Assembly (NCBI GenBank): GCA_013290125.1
Contig: JABCYQ010000013.1
Location: 16,074-80,073 of the forward strand
Source: Vulcanimicrobiota bacterium
GTDB lineage: Bacteria > Vulcanimicrobiota > Vulcanimicrobiia > Eremiobacterales > Eremiobacteraceae
DNA: 64,000 nucleotides
Direction: 5' to 3'
The notes under the pieces are model-generated. The model saw only the letters and a list, made by a program, of their open reading frames with translations. It searched no databases and was not told the origin of the DNA. Shown here in pieces: positions 28,001 to 36,449 of the stretch. Made by a program: the position numbers and the translations under genes. Positions within the stretch are counted from its first letter, which is position 1; every line of letters begins with the position of its first letter.

Positions 28001-29122
28001 ATGATCAGCGGTTCGCGTTATGCGGCGGTGGCCGCCTCACTGACGTTAGTCGGAGCACTGTTCTTGCACGGCGACACCTCGCGTGCGGCTCACAAGCCGA
28101 CCGCGGATATCACATGTTCGAGCCCGTCGCCATGCATCCAGTACGACAACACAGGCAACGGCCCCGGCATCAAGGGAACGTCGACAGCAGGAATCGGTAT
28201 CGCGGGGACTACGTTTTTCAACAGCACGACGTTCGCCAACGGTACCTCGGGCGTCATCGGCGCCGACTCGAGTACCAGCGGAACGTTTGACAAAGGTGTG
28301 TTCGGCACGACGAAAATCGGCGCAGGTGTGAAAGGCGACGCGGTCACGGGCGTCGGCATTTGGGGCAAAGTAAGCGGAGCGGGTACGGCCGTTCGGGCGG
28401 AGACGTCGAACAACAACGCGACGCTGTTCGACGGCAAAAACGCCACAGGTACGCACGTCCTCAGAGTCGACAGCGGCGGCGACGAGTTCCTCTCCAGCAC
28501 CCTCTTCGGCGGCCAGTCGTTCAATTCAGTCGAAGGTGTCGACGGCGAAGGGACGCAGATTGGTGTTGTCGGTCAAGGGCTGACAAGCAACGCCGCGGAC
28601 CTCTACGGTACAGGAGTGGGTGGAGCTCTCATTCTGGACGGCGTCAACAGCGGCAACGTCCAGGTGCTCAAAGTGGACGACTCGGGAAACGAGACGATCA
28701 CCGGGCAGATCTTCACTGCGGGCGTCTGCTCGACCGGCTGTGTGAATTCACATCAGCCGGGCTCGCGCGTCATCTCGTACATGCCGCGCGAAGCTGAACC
28801 GACCATGGAAGACGTGGGCGAGGGCCAACTCGTCAACGGGCGCGGATACGTGACGATTGCGTCGGACTTCGCGAGCGTCGTCGACCGCACGCGTCAGTAC
28901 TTCGTCTTCCTCACGCCGAATGGCGACAGCCGCGGATTGTACATCAGTGACAGGTCGGCTACCGGATTCGCCGTGCGCGAAAACGGCAACGGGCGATCGA
29001 CGCTCTCGTTCGACTACCGCATCGTCGCCAAACCGTACGGGGAAGCGATGCCGCGTCTGCCGCGCGCGAACTTCGCCGCGCAACCGAAGCTCATGCGTTC
29101 GATAGGACTCGGCAACCACTAG
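28001..29122 (+). CDS. Exported Gly/Thr-rich protein with repeated N-terminal region and conserved C-terminal module
   Basis: The start chosen is the ATG at 28001 behind a GGGAGGG site, giving 373 residues. A signal peptide (AAVAASLTLVGALFLHG) is followed by a glycine-rich region of loose repeats (GIKGTSTAGIGIAGT, GVKGDAVTGVGIWGK, GVVGQGLTSNAADLYGTG). The pattern resembles surface fibre or beta-helix proteins. The C-terminal 120 residues (MEDVGEGQLVNGRGYVTI, YFVFLTPNGDSRGLYIS, FDYRIVAKPYG) form a compact module also seen at the end of other long bacterial surface proteins. A perfect 13-bp hairpin follows the stop. The function is unknown; an extracellular structural role is inferred. Confidence 0.75.
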   Translation: MISGSRYAAVAASLTLVGALFLHGDTSRAAHKPTADITCSSPSPCIQYDNTGNGPGIKGTSTAGIGIAGTTFFNSTTFANGTSGVIGADSSTSGTFDKGVFGTTKIGAGVKGDAVTGVGIWGKVSGAGTAVRAETSNNNATLFDGKNATGTHVLRVDSGGDEFLSSTLFGGQSFNSVEGVDGEGTQIGVVGQGLTSNAADLYGTGVGGALILDGVNSGNVQVLKVDDSGNETITGQIFTAGVCSTGCVNSHQPGSRVISYMPREAEPTMEDVGEGQLVNGRGYVTIASDFASVVDRTRQYFVFLTPNGDSRGLYISDRSATGFAVRENGNGRSTLSFDYRIVAKPYGEAMPRLPRANFAAQPKLMRSIGLGNH

Positions 29123-29130
29123 GAGGTGAA

Positions 29131-29160
29131 CCGGGCCGGCCGCATTCGCGGCCGGCCCGG
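29131..29160 (+). terminator. Strong GC hairpin after the exported repeat protein
   Basis: A perfect 13-bp stem (CCGGGCCGGCCGC / GCGGCCGGCCCGG) with loop ATTC begins eight bases after the stop. No U-run follows, so it may be a Rho-independent-like 3' stabiliser rather than a classical terminator. Confidence 0.65.
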
Positions 29161-29503
29161 TATCACTCGGCGAACACTTCTTGGGCGATGCGAAGTGCAG
29201 CTTGCCTCCCGCGGGGTTTCCGGTGGCGTCGCGCTGTGAGTAGCTCCGATGCGATCCATGATTGCCCGCCTACAGGATGAACGCGCAAGCCAAGGTCACG
29301 TCGAGTCCGCCTCGCAAACGCGAACCGTAAGCCTTCCCAAAATCCGCATATGCGATACTAGGACGTTCGCACCCGTTCCCGACCACAGGTCCGCGCCTGG
29401 CTAAGGCGGAAGCGCCCGGTCCCCGGAGCTCACAAACCATTTGTATCGAGCCCGGACCGCGTTTTGCTATCACCTATTATTGAGTCGCAAAAGGGGTTAT
29501 TCC
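29161..29503. other. Intergenic stretch, no gene seen
   Basis: This stretch lies between the hairpin and the Kelch lipoprotein. Short open frames occur on both strands but have no start site, motif or family resemblance. The last 40 bases are AT-richer (CACCTATTATTGAG) and probably hold the promoter and AAGGGG ribosome-binding site of the Kelch gene. Confidence 0.6.
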
Positions 29504-30505
29504 ATGTCGCGATTCTCGAACAATCGGCCTGTGTTGGCCAGCGCCGCACTTGTCGCGCTCCTCGCCGCGGGTTGCGGCGATCAAACGCACCTTCTGCCAT
29601 ACGTCCACGGCGCACAGGGCAGCGCGCTCCACCGCGCTTCGACCGCGGTCAATAGTTGGACTAGTGGCGCTCCAGATTTGACCGCGCGGCACGGAATGGC
29701 CGCAGCTGCCGTTGGTTCCAATATCTACGTCATCGGCGGGGAAAACCACTCCGCCGTCCTCTCTAAGAACGACATATACGACACGTCTACCAACACCTGG
29801 TCGACGGGCGCCCCGATGCCCACGCCGCGAGGCGGCGTTGCTGCCGCGGCTGTGAACGGCATCGTTTACGTCATCGGTGGCTTTCTCAAAGGCAATGCGT
29901 CGACAAACATCGTTCAAGCGTACAATCCGGTCTCGAATACCTGGACCACGATGGCACCCGAACCCGTCTCCGCATTTCAGCAAGATGCGACGGTGTTCAA
30001 CGGCGACATCTATGTCGTCGGCGGCGTCAACGTAACGCGCTTGAGCGACGTGTTCGTTTACGATCCGTCGACGAACGCATGGTCGATGGCGCCTTCATTG
30101 CTGCTCGCGCGCCAATCAGCGTTCGTCGGCGCCATCGGCAGCGACCTCGTCGTCGCGGGTGGCTATACAAACAAGAACGCCGCGACGGCCGAGAGCGAAA
30201 TTCTTGCGGTGGGCTCGAAGGTTTGGCACCCGAGACACTCGATGCCGGAGAAAACGACCGCCGGATGTGGGGCTGCCATCAACGGGCTCCTCTACGCAGC
30301 GGGCGGGTTTAAGTCTAACGCCGGCCTCACGCAGACCGAGTCCTACGATCCGACGACCAACGTCTGGACCGTGCTCGCTCCGATGCCGGTAGCGCAAGTG
30401 TATCCGGCCTCGGCCACCGTGAACGGGCAACTGTATTGCTTCGACGGCCAACCGCAGAATGTTTCGAAGATGGCACTGAATATTACACAGATCTATACAC
30501 CCTAG
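29504..30505 (+). CDS. Kelch-repeat lipoprotein
   Basis: The ATG at 29504 has AAGGGG seven bases upstream and gives 333 residues. The N-terminus is a lipoprotein signal with lipobox LAAGC. The mature part has about six Kelch repeats, each with a YVIGG-type double glycine and a downstream Tyr/Trp pair (IYVIGGENH, VYVIGGFLK, IYVVGGVNV, LVVAGGYTN, LYAAGGFKS; YDTSTNTWSTGAPM, YNPVSNTWTTMAPE, YDPTTNVWTVLAPM). This predicts a six-bladed beta-propeller anchored to a membrane, facing the periplasm or outside. Propellers of this kind bind proteins or sugars; no enzymatic residues are evident. Confidence 0.9.
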   Translation: MSRFSNNRPVLASAALVALLAAGCGDQTHLLPYVHGAQGSALHRASTAVNSWTSGAPDLTARHGMAAAAVGSNIYVIGGENHSAVLSKNDIYDTSTNTWSTGAPMPTPRGGVAAAAVNGIVYVIGGFLKGNASTNIVQAYNPVSNTWTTMAPEPVSAFQQDATVFNGDIYVVGGVNVTRLSDVFVYDPSTNAWSMAPSLLLARQSAFVGAIGSDLVVAGGYTNKNAATAESEILAVGSKVWHPRHSMPEKTTAGCGAAINGLLYAAGGFKSNAGLTQTESYDPTTNVWTVLAPMPVAQVYPASATVNGQLYCFDGQPQNVSKMALNITQIYTP

Positions 30506-30768
30506 CGGATTCCGGAAGATCGGCGGGGCGAAGATCACGGCGAGGCTCAAAGCCGTGGGCGCAGACATCGTCACGGCGTCGCGGCCGCGATGCGTCGCCT
30601 CAGCGCGGCAAGAATCAATGACGCAGCGCAGCCGTGCCGGCTGCAGCGACTAGAGCACGGTCGATTTGACCCACTCGCGCTACCTCGCGACGGAGTTGGC
30701 CGTGCGTTGTCGCGCGTGCGTTGGGCACGCGGTGGGCGACTATGCCCCGATAGCCACAAATGCCAGCG

Positions 30769-32565
30769 TCACGCTGGTTGGATGTTCCCTTGCGCCAACC
30801 GCACCTCTAGTGAAGCGACCTGCCTCTTCATGGATTCGTTTTCTCGTAGCAAATCCTCGGCGTCCAGATGATCGTATGCTGCCGCGGCGCCGATCTGCAG
30901 ACCGGCGAGCGCCTTGATCTCATCCGGGTCGAGGCCCTCGCCATGGAGATGCGACCCGAAGAAGACGATCGCGGTGAGTTCGCGCCGAACCATGATGGGG
31001 AGTGCCAGAACCGGGCGAGCGGGCCCCGCCGGCACGGCCTCTGTGCGCCAGCGAAGGTCGTAAAGAGAAAGGGGCCCGTGCGCCGTTTGGGCGAGCATCA
31101 GGAGCGGATCATCTTCGGCTCCAAGTCGGGAAATGTCATCGCTGCTCCATCCCTCTGACTGTTCACGAACGAATATACCGTCGCGGTTCCGGCGGAACAG
31201 AGCGGCTGAAGCCAATAGCATCGCTTGCACGGGTTCGCTGACGAGGAAGTGCGCGACTGCGTTCGTCGTCGGAGCTAGCGGTAGTGCCGCCGCGCCACGC
31301 GCGAGCTGAGCCTCGGCTTTATGGCGCTGGCGGAAGAAGGTCGCGTCGATGAAAGAATCGACGCGACGATGGAGCCCGTTGAACCATAGGCCGAAAGCGA
31401 CGACCGCGCCGACTTCCGCGATCGTTCCTAGCCGAGCGAGGCGTAGATAATCTGTGAAAAACCAGTCGATGATCGAGAAGGCACCGACGAGTATCGTCGT
31501 CAGTATCCCGAACACCAGTGTCCGGCTCACGACGAAGCTCACGTCGATGATGCGGTGCCTGATGACGGCATAGGCGAATACCAGCGGGACGATCACAGTC
31601 GAGAGTTGCATCACGTGCGCGACCCAAATTGGTTCACCTGTCCAATAGATATCGAGGTAGTTGTAGGCGAATTGAATCGCTAAGTTCACGCCGAACGCGA
31701 CGACGACCCATCGGATCCGCTGCCGATCCTGGCCGCGAGCGTGGACGTAGGTTTCGATGAACAAGTACATCACCGCGAGCAAGAGCAGTGCGGGAATGGC
31801 GACATAAACGCGGGCGAACAGCTCGCCGGGTGGCCCGCCGACCCAACCCCACAGGTAGGTGTAATAAGTTCCGTATGCGACCAACGCGGTGAACAGCCAC
31901 GGCGTCGCTCGCAGCGCCGACGATCGCCACCGCTTCAAGGGATCGTTGAGAAAACAGAGCGCGAACACAAGCAAGCCTACGATGCCGGCGGAATTGAGCG
32001 CCCATTGAATCGGGTACGCGATGTAGGGCCACGGATACGGGAAGAAGAGGCCGATGCTGTAAAAGGTGAAGGGCGCGTTCGCTAAGCAATAAAGGAAAAA
32101 TCCCCACGTCATCACGCTCGGCCGCAGTAGCACGAGCGCGGCGCCGAGCGCAACGTAAAGGATCGCGATGCCAAGCACGGCGACGCGATAGGCCGCGTAA
32201 TAGTTCTCTGTCGCTTGCGGAGCCGAAGCAAGCGTGACGACCCGCGAGTGGCCGTCGTGCTTGAGCCCAAAGGTGATGCTTTGACCGGCTTCCAGCGTGC
32301 CGGATTCTATTGCGTAATATCGGAACTGCGGCGGCGTTGATGGCAGATCGACGGTATCGCCGACCAACATGCCGGCTCTTGCGGCGGGCGAACTGTCGGC
32401 GACGTATGTGACCACGTCATCCCCGTCCAATCGGTAACCGAAATCACCGATGGGTACCCATATCCGTCGAAAGTCTAGCCCGCCCGCGACAAGGACGATC
32501 AGCGACAACGTAACTACCGCAAGAGTTCGCAATGCAGCGCGCTTCGACGGATCAGAGAGAGACAT
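30769..32565 (-). CDS. PDZ-like / multi-helix membrane / GAF-like sensor without output domain
   Basis: The protein has 598 residues. An N-terminal helix is followed by a PDZ-like region (about 40-110; VVTYVADSSPAARAGMLVGD), then eight or nine membrane helices (about 120-400). A cytoplasmic GAF-like domain (about 440-570; FVREQSEGWSSDDISRLG, RPVLALPIMVRRELTAIVFF) and a short C-terminal coiled coil (LLRENESMKRQVASLEVRL) complete it. The layout resembles the N-terminal parts of PDZ/7TM sensor kinases, but no histidine kinase, GGDEF, PP2C or DNA-binding domain is present. The coiled coil may hand the signal to a partner protein. No partner gene is adjacent. Function unknown; sensor role inferred. 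Confidence 0.75.
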   Translation of the reverse strand: MSLSDPSKRAALRTLAVVTLSLIVLVAGGLDFRRIWVPIGDFGYRLDGDDVVTYVADSSPAARAGMLVGDTVDLPSTPPQFRYYAIESGTLEAGQSITFGLKHDGHSRVVTLASAPQATENYYAAYRVAVLGIAILYVALGAALVLLRPSVMTWGFFLYCLANAPFTFYSIGLFFPYPWPYIAYPIQWALNSAGIVGLLVFALCFLNDPLKRWRSSALRATPWLFTALVAYGTYYTYLWGWVGGPPGELFARVYVAIPALLLLAVMYLFIETYVHARGQDRQRIRWVVVAFGVNLAIQFAYNYLDIYWTGEPIWVAHVMQLSTVIVPLVFAYAVIRHRIIDVSFVVSRTLVFGILTTILVGAFSIIDWFFTDYLRLARLGTIAEVGAVVAFGLWFNGLHRRVDSFIDATFFRQRHKAEAQLARGAAALPLAPTTNAVAHFLVSEPVQAMLLASAALFRRNRDGIFVREQSEGWSSDDISRLGAEDDPLLMLAQTAHGPLSLYDLRWRTEAVPAGPARPVLALPIMVRRELTAIVFFGSHLHGEGLDPDEIKALAGLQIGAAAAYDHLDAEDLLRENESMKRQVASLEVRLAQGNIQPA

Positions 32566-32951
32566 CGATCGCCCTACCTCTCACGACGAGATGACGGTGT
32601 GACGTATTTACCCCATAGCGATAACGCCGCGGCGTTTTACGGGGGCGCGCAGCTCGGGCTAGTTTCCCGTCGACAAAACCCAGCGCCTTCGACGTAGCGG
32701 CGGTACGACGCGGTTGGGAATAGACCAATGGGAAATACGCAGCCCCCTTAACAAAGGAGGCTGCGCCGACTACTGGTTGCGGGGGACTGCAGTTCCCGTT
32801 GGACAAGACCGGACTGGCAGTCGCCCTTAGGGTGACTTGGTAGTTGCGGAACCCTGGCAAGCCGCAGGTACCTTCGCGCCCTCGACCATCCGACGGCTGT
32901 GGCTAGAAGCACTACGGCGACACCGGAATAATTGAGCCGAGCGTCAAATTC
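32566..32951. other. Divergent intergenic region with one inverted repeat
   Basis: This 386-bp region lies between two divergent genes. It contains an imperfect hairpin at 32739-32764 (GCAGCCCCCTT / AAGGAGGCTGC). Short frames on the minus strand give no recognisable protein, and I could not match the region to a known riboswitch class. It probably carries both promoters. Confidence 0.5.
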
Positions 32952-33464
32952 GTGGTTATGTTCCTTCTGCTTGCGATAATTGCAGTTGCACGGCTCTTCA
33001 ATCATGTCAGTAGCGCCGACGTCGCGTCTCCCTCTCCGTTTTCGAATCCGAACTTTGATTCTGGCTGCCAGGCGTGGGATTATGGCTTGGACACTTGGCG
33101 CATTGTACCTGAGAGGGTCAGCGTAAAGAATGCGACCGTGGAAGTTTCATGGCATCTCGCCGATATTTACATCCCAGGAACGCCCGGGGCGGAGAACCAG
33201 GACTTTGACGGCGCCATCTCAATTCGACTCGATGACGCGCCCGTTCTAGCGAACTCGATGTTTTCGCGGGCCCACGATTCCGAACGGCCGCGAACCCTCA
33301 CGATAGCTAACGCTAAGCCCGGGCGACACCATTTGGTGGTGGCTGTTTGGCAAGATGGATTCGAGTTGGGCCAGTTTGTAACGTGCTTCACAACTCCCAG
33401 CCAACAACAAATCACGCACAAGCAGTGGCGTGACGTAGGCGGTGAGGCCTGGCAATCTCCTTGA
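32952..33464 (+). CDS. Hypothetical exported protein
   Basis: This frame of 170 codons starts with GTG (an in-frame ATG follows at 32958). A hydrophobic N-terminus (MFLLLAIIAVARLF) suggests a signal peptide or anchor. The rest is predicted beta-rich, with WDYGLDTWRIVPERVSV, AISIRLDDAPVLANSMF and GRHHLVVAVWQDG, and two Cys (about residues 39 and 145) that could pair. No family is recognised. Its reading frame and composition look coding, but no good ribosome-binding site is present. The initiator tRNA lies downstream on the other strand. Confidence 0.5.
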   Translation: MVMFLLLAIIAVARLFNHVSSADVASPSPFSNPNFDSGCQAWDYGLDTWRIVPERVSVKNATVEVSWHLADIYIPGTPGAENQDFDGAISIRLDDAPVLANSMFSRAHDSERPRTLTIANAKPGRHHLVVAVWQDGFELGQFVTCFTTPSQQQITHKQWRDVGGEAWQSP

Positions 33465-33531
33465 CGCACGGTCGTGTCGCGAGACAAAAGAAGCGCAACA
33501 CCAGTCAAACGGAGTTGCGCCTCTCGATTTC

Positions 33532-33605
<74 letters not shown>

Positions 33606-33647
33606 TTCGATAGGTACCACGACAAGTACCACCGTACCTCCCGCGGC

Positions 33648-34700
33648 GTGAGCAACGCGCCGCACGTGGACGACAAAAGTCAGAGCGCCGATCTTCGTCC
33701 TTGGATCATCGGTTTACCGAAGTCCGAGCTGCATGTGCATCTCGAAGGTACGATGTCGCCGGCGCTGTATGCGCAGATCGCGCGGCGAAACGGACTGGAC
33801 TTCAGCGGCGAAGCAGATGCGGCTTTCCTTTGTCATGACTTTGATTCGTTTCTCAACTCGTTTCTGCGCGTCGTTCGATCTCTGCAGAAGCCAAAAGATT
33901 TCGCGGACGTAGTCAAGGCCTATTTAGAAACGGCAACTGCCCAGGGCGTGGTGCATGCAGAAATCATGTGGTCGCCGGCAACGCAGCGCAAGTTCTTCCC
34001 CGATCTCGATCTCATCGCCACGGGGCGTGCGATCCATGCAGCCATGGCCGACGCGCGAGGCAAGACAGGCCTCTCATCATTGCTCATCCTTGACATGGTG
34101 CGCAATCTCGGCGAGTTGGAAGCCATGCTCGATATCGACCTTGCGTTGCAACTTCGAGATTACGGCGTTGTCGGCGTCGGTCTCGGCGGCGACGAGTCAC
34201 GCTTTCCGGCGCGCGATTTCCAGCGTGTCTTCGAGCGCGCGAAACAAGTCGGCCTGCGACGCACCGTTCATGCGGGCGAAGCCGCAGGCGCGGAAAGCAT
34301 TCTGGACGCGGTCGAATTACTGCACGCGCAGCGGATCGGTCATGGCGTCGCGGCGCGCGGATGCAAAGAGATCGTGCGATTGCTTCGCGACAACAACGTG
34401 ACGATAGACGCTTGCCCGACGAGTAACGCGATCACGCAGGCGCTGCCCAAGAACGAAAAACACCCGCTGCCCGATTGGCTTGCAGCGGGTCTCTCCGTCT
34501 CTTTGAGTTCCGATGATCCATCGTTCTTCGCGACCACGCTCGCTGACGAATACGAGCGCGCCGCCGAAATGGCCCTCGGCCGCAGTGAGCTCGCGACGAT
34601 CGCTAAAAACGGCTTCGCCGCCTCGTTTGCAGGCGGCGAAGAGAAGCGGCGTTGGTTGGAAGCTGTCGACGACTACGTCGCCAGATCAACTGCCCCCTGA
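33648..34700 (+). CDS. add: Adenosine deaminase
   Basis: This 350-residue zinc amidohydrolase is a member of the adenosine/adenine deaminase family. Zinc and catalytic blocks are present: HVH in KSELHVHLEGT (about residue 29), His in TVHAGEAAG (about 207), RIGHGV (about 231) and the Asp pair in SLSSDDPSFF (about 287-288). It converts adenosine (or adenine) to inosine (or hypoxanthine) plus ammonia; the bacterial family includes both specificities. The start is a GTG at 33648 without a strong ribosome-binding site. The 3' end overlaps the convergent lipoprotein gene by 15 bp. Confidence 0.93.
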   Translation: MSNAPHVDDKSQSADLRPWIIGLPKSELHVHLEGTMSPALYAQIARRNGLDFSGEADAAFLCHDFDSFLNSFLRVVRSLQKPKDFADVVKAYLETATAQGVVHAEIMWSPATQRKFFPDLDLIATGRAIHAAMADARGKTGLSSLLILDMVRNLGELEAMLDIDLALQLRDYGVVGVGLGGDESRFPARDFQRVFERAKQVGLRRTVHAGEAAGAESILDAVELLHAQRIGHGVAARGCKEIVRLLRDNNVTIDACPTSNAITQALPKNEKHPLPDWLAAGLSVSLSSDDPSFFATTLADEYERAAEMALGRSELATIAKNGFAASFAGGEEKRRWLEAVDDYVARSTAP

Positions 34701-35099
34701 TTGCGGTGCCACGCGAAACGCCGCGATCTTACCGTCAGCGTCGAGCCGCACCATCACTGTCCACGTTCCCTTGGTGAACTTGGCGTCGAAGTCGTACTCC
34801 GACTTGAGCGAATCCGACGCGGTCGGCGTGAGCCCCTCATAGTCGCCGAGCGCGTGCAGCTTGTCGGAGAGATCCCCGACTTGCGCGCGCGTCACGGTTG
34901 GCACGAGCTGCGCATTCATGTCGGCTGTCAGCGCCGAGAGATCGTCGGCATACACGGCTTTCGTCGCGGCGTCCGCGAGTTTCTGAGCTCGGTCAGCGGG
35001 CGAGTTGGCGGCGCACGCGCCCATCATCAGAACTGCCGCCGCGAGGGCAGCGACCGTCAGAGTGCGCCGCAAATTACCCGTAATCAGATCGTGCCCCAT
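34686..35099 (-). CDS. Small lipoprotein, unknown function
   Basis: The 137-residue product starts with a hydrophobic signal and a lipobox ending MMGAC (Cys at about residue 29). A short mature domain follows (PADRAQKLADAATKAVYADD, DKLHALGDYEGLTP, FTKGTWTVMVRLDADGKIAAFRV). The ending is reminiscent of DUF3887/DUF4864-like alpha+beta folds, but no assignment is firm. Its ATG lies inside the end of the upstream coiled-coil gene (16-bp overlap), suggesting coupled expression. It is convergent with adenosine deaminase. Confidence 0.75.
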   Translation of the reverse strand: MGHDLITGNLRRTLTVAALAAAVLMMGACAANSPADRAQKLADAATKAVYADDLSALTADMNAQLVPTVTRAQVGDLSDKLHALGDYEGLTPTASDSLKSEYDFDAKFTKGTWTVMVRLDADGKIAAFRVAPQSGGS

Positions 35100-35578
35100 C
35101 CGTACGAGACGACTGCGACAGTTCGCGCAGTTGACTTGTCCGCGACGGTGCCGTTGGTCGGAGCGGCCGCGACGCGCGCCGGAGCGCTGTATGCGGGCGC
35201 CGATAGTGTGCTCGACTTCAACATCGCGATCTTGCTGTTCTGCGTCGTGATGATGGAGTGCTGGTAGGCTACTTCCGACTTGAGCTCAGCGTTGGCAGCG
35301 GCCAAGTTTTCGTTGGCCTTCTTTTCCGATGCATAGGCTGCTTGCGCATCGTTGCGCTGGGCAGCGAGCGCGGCTTGCGTCTGCGCGTCCTGCGCGTACT
35401 TTTCGTGGACCTGGCGATTATGGTTGATGATGATGAGCGTTCCCGCAGCCGCGCCGATGCCGAACAAGATGTTGCGCGTGCTCGCGCCGCCATCGGCGCG
35501 CACCGCTGAAGCAGGCATCGTGCCTAGGAGTAGTCCGGCAGCCAGGACGCCGGCAATGGTTCGTTTTGTTATTGACAT
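35084..35578 (-). CDS. Exported protein with coiled-coil region
   Basis: This 164-residue protein has a signal peptide (AGVLAAGLLLGTMPASA, cleaved about residue 26). A glycine-rich hydrophobic stretch follows (ILFGIGAAAGTLIII) and then an Ala/Gln/Lys-rich helix likely to form a coiled coil (EKYAQDAQTQAALAAQRNDA, ENLAAANAELKSEVA). The tail is Ala/Pro-rich. It is probably periplasmic or anchored in the inner membrane. It shares an overlapping operon with the lipoprotein at 34.7 kb. No family is recognised. Confidence 0.75.
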   Translation of the reverse strand: MSITKRTIAGVLAAGLLLGTMPASAVRADGGASTRNILFGIGAAAGTLIIINHNRQVHEKYAQDAQTQAALAAQRNDAQAAYASEKKANENLAAANAELKSEVAYQHSIITTQNSKIAMLKSSTLSAPAYSAPARVAAAPTNGTVADKSTARTVAVVSYGWGTI

Positions 35579-35676
35579 GAGAAGGGTACCTCCGCACAGG
35601 GTAACGCTTTATTTCTACCCTGAGTTTCGCCAAGTCAAACGGCGCACGCTTGCTTTGTCCCGCCCCGTGACGAACG

Positions 35677-36387
35677 TCACTGCCCAGAATTGACCGCTCC
35701 GCCTTCGATCTGCACGTCGGCAGCGCTCAATCCGAACTGCGCCGAAGCTTTGCGGACGGCACCTTCATACGCGTTCGCGGAAGCCCGCGCGTCGTCCGCG
35801 GTTCTTCCAAAGCCTTGGACGAACACGCGCAAACCCGGATTCGTGACCTGATTGTATTGTTGGCTGCCGACAAACGGTGAAAAACCGACGACACTCAAGT
35901 CGGGCCCGAAGTCCACTTCGAGCATCACGCGGTTTTGGGGACCGAACTGTGGCGGCGGCGTCTGCTGATGCACGCTCGTTATGTGACCAAGCGGAAGTCC
36001 AGTGAGCCGTGCGATCTCCGCCGCATGCAACTGCGCGTCGCGTAGCGCAGCGAGATAGGGATCTGCGCTCGCCAAAGGCGTCGGCGGAGTCATTCCGGGC
36101 GGTTCGCTCATGACATTGACGGATCCGGAGACGCCCTTTTGGTCCGAGGCCGCTGTGGCGGCTTGCGAGATCGCCGACGCAAGCTCCGGCGTCTGCGAAA
36201 ATCCCGCGGGTATCTTGATCACGATCGTCTCGCTGATGCTCGCACCTCGCCGATAGGCATCCGGCGACGAACAAGCGGCCAGCGCCAATAGGACCGCCAT
36301 CAAAATTGAAATCTTCGAGGTGCCACGCACGGGACGAGGTTCGATATTTTTTGCGAGTTCTCCGTGCCGCGCAATTAGTTTCATCAT
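35677..36387 (-). CDS. Lipoprotein resembling SIMPL (DUF541) proteins
   Basis: The start is taken at the first of two adjacent ATGs at 36387 (236 residues); 36384, or a later GTG or ATG just before the hydrophobic segment, is also possible. The lipobox is ALAAC. The mature part has features of the SIMPL/DUF541 fold: long pairs of strands around LRDAQLHAAEIARLTGLPLG (where SIMPL proteins have an AxxxAxxLA helix), VMLEVDFG and a C-terminal helix TADDARASANAYEGAVRKAS. The function of this envelope family is unclear. It is divergent from the propeller gene, 62 bp away. Confidence 0.6.
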   Translation of the reverse strand: MMKLIARHGELAKNIEPRPVRGTSKISILMAVLLALAACSSPDAYRRGASISETIVIKIPAGFSQTPELASAISQAATAASDQKGVSGSVNVMSEPPGMTPPTPLASADPYLAALRDAQLHAAEIARLTGLPLGHITSVHQQTPPPQFGPQNRVMLEVDFGPDLSVVGFSPFVGSQQYNQVTNPGLRVFVQGFGRTADDARASANAYEGAVRKASAQFGLSAADVQIEGGAVNSGQ

Positions 36388-36449
36388 TTTTTCAGCGACG
36401 GTGGATAGATGGGATTCACACTTACAAGTTCCGATTGGAGGATCCGTCC

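Noticed and set aside
30506..30768. Possible gene remnants between the Kelch lipoprotein and the PDZ-membrane-GAF gene (for example a frame reading KIGGAKITARLKAVGADIV)
   Set aside because: The frames are short, lack starts and overlap the next gene. They resemble no family well enough to call a pseudogene.
32566..32951. Possible riboswitch (cyclic-di-GMP or other) in the long divergent leader
   Set aside because: Only one hairpin was seen and none of the conserved cores I know could be aligned. An Rfam scan would decide.
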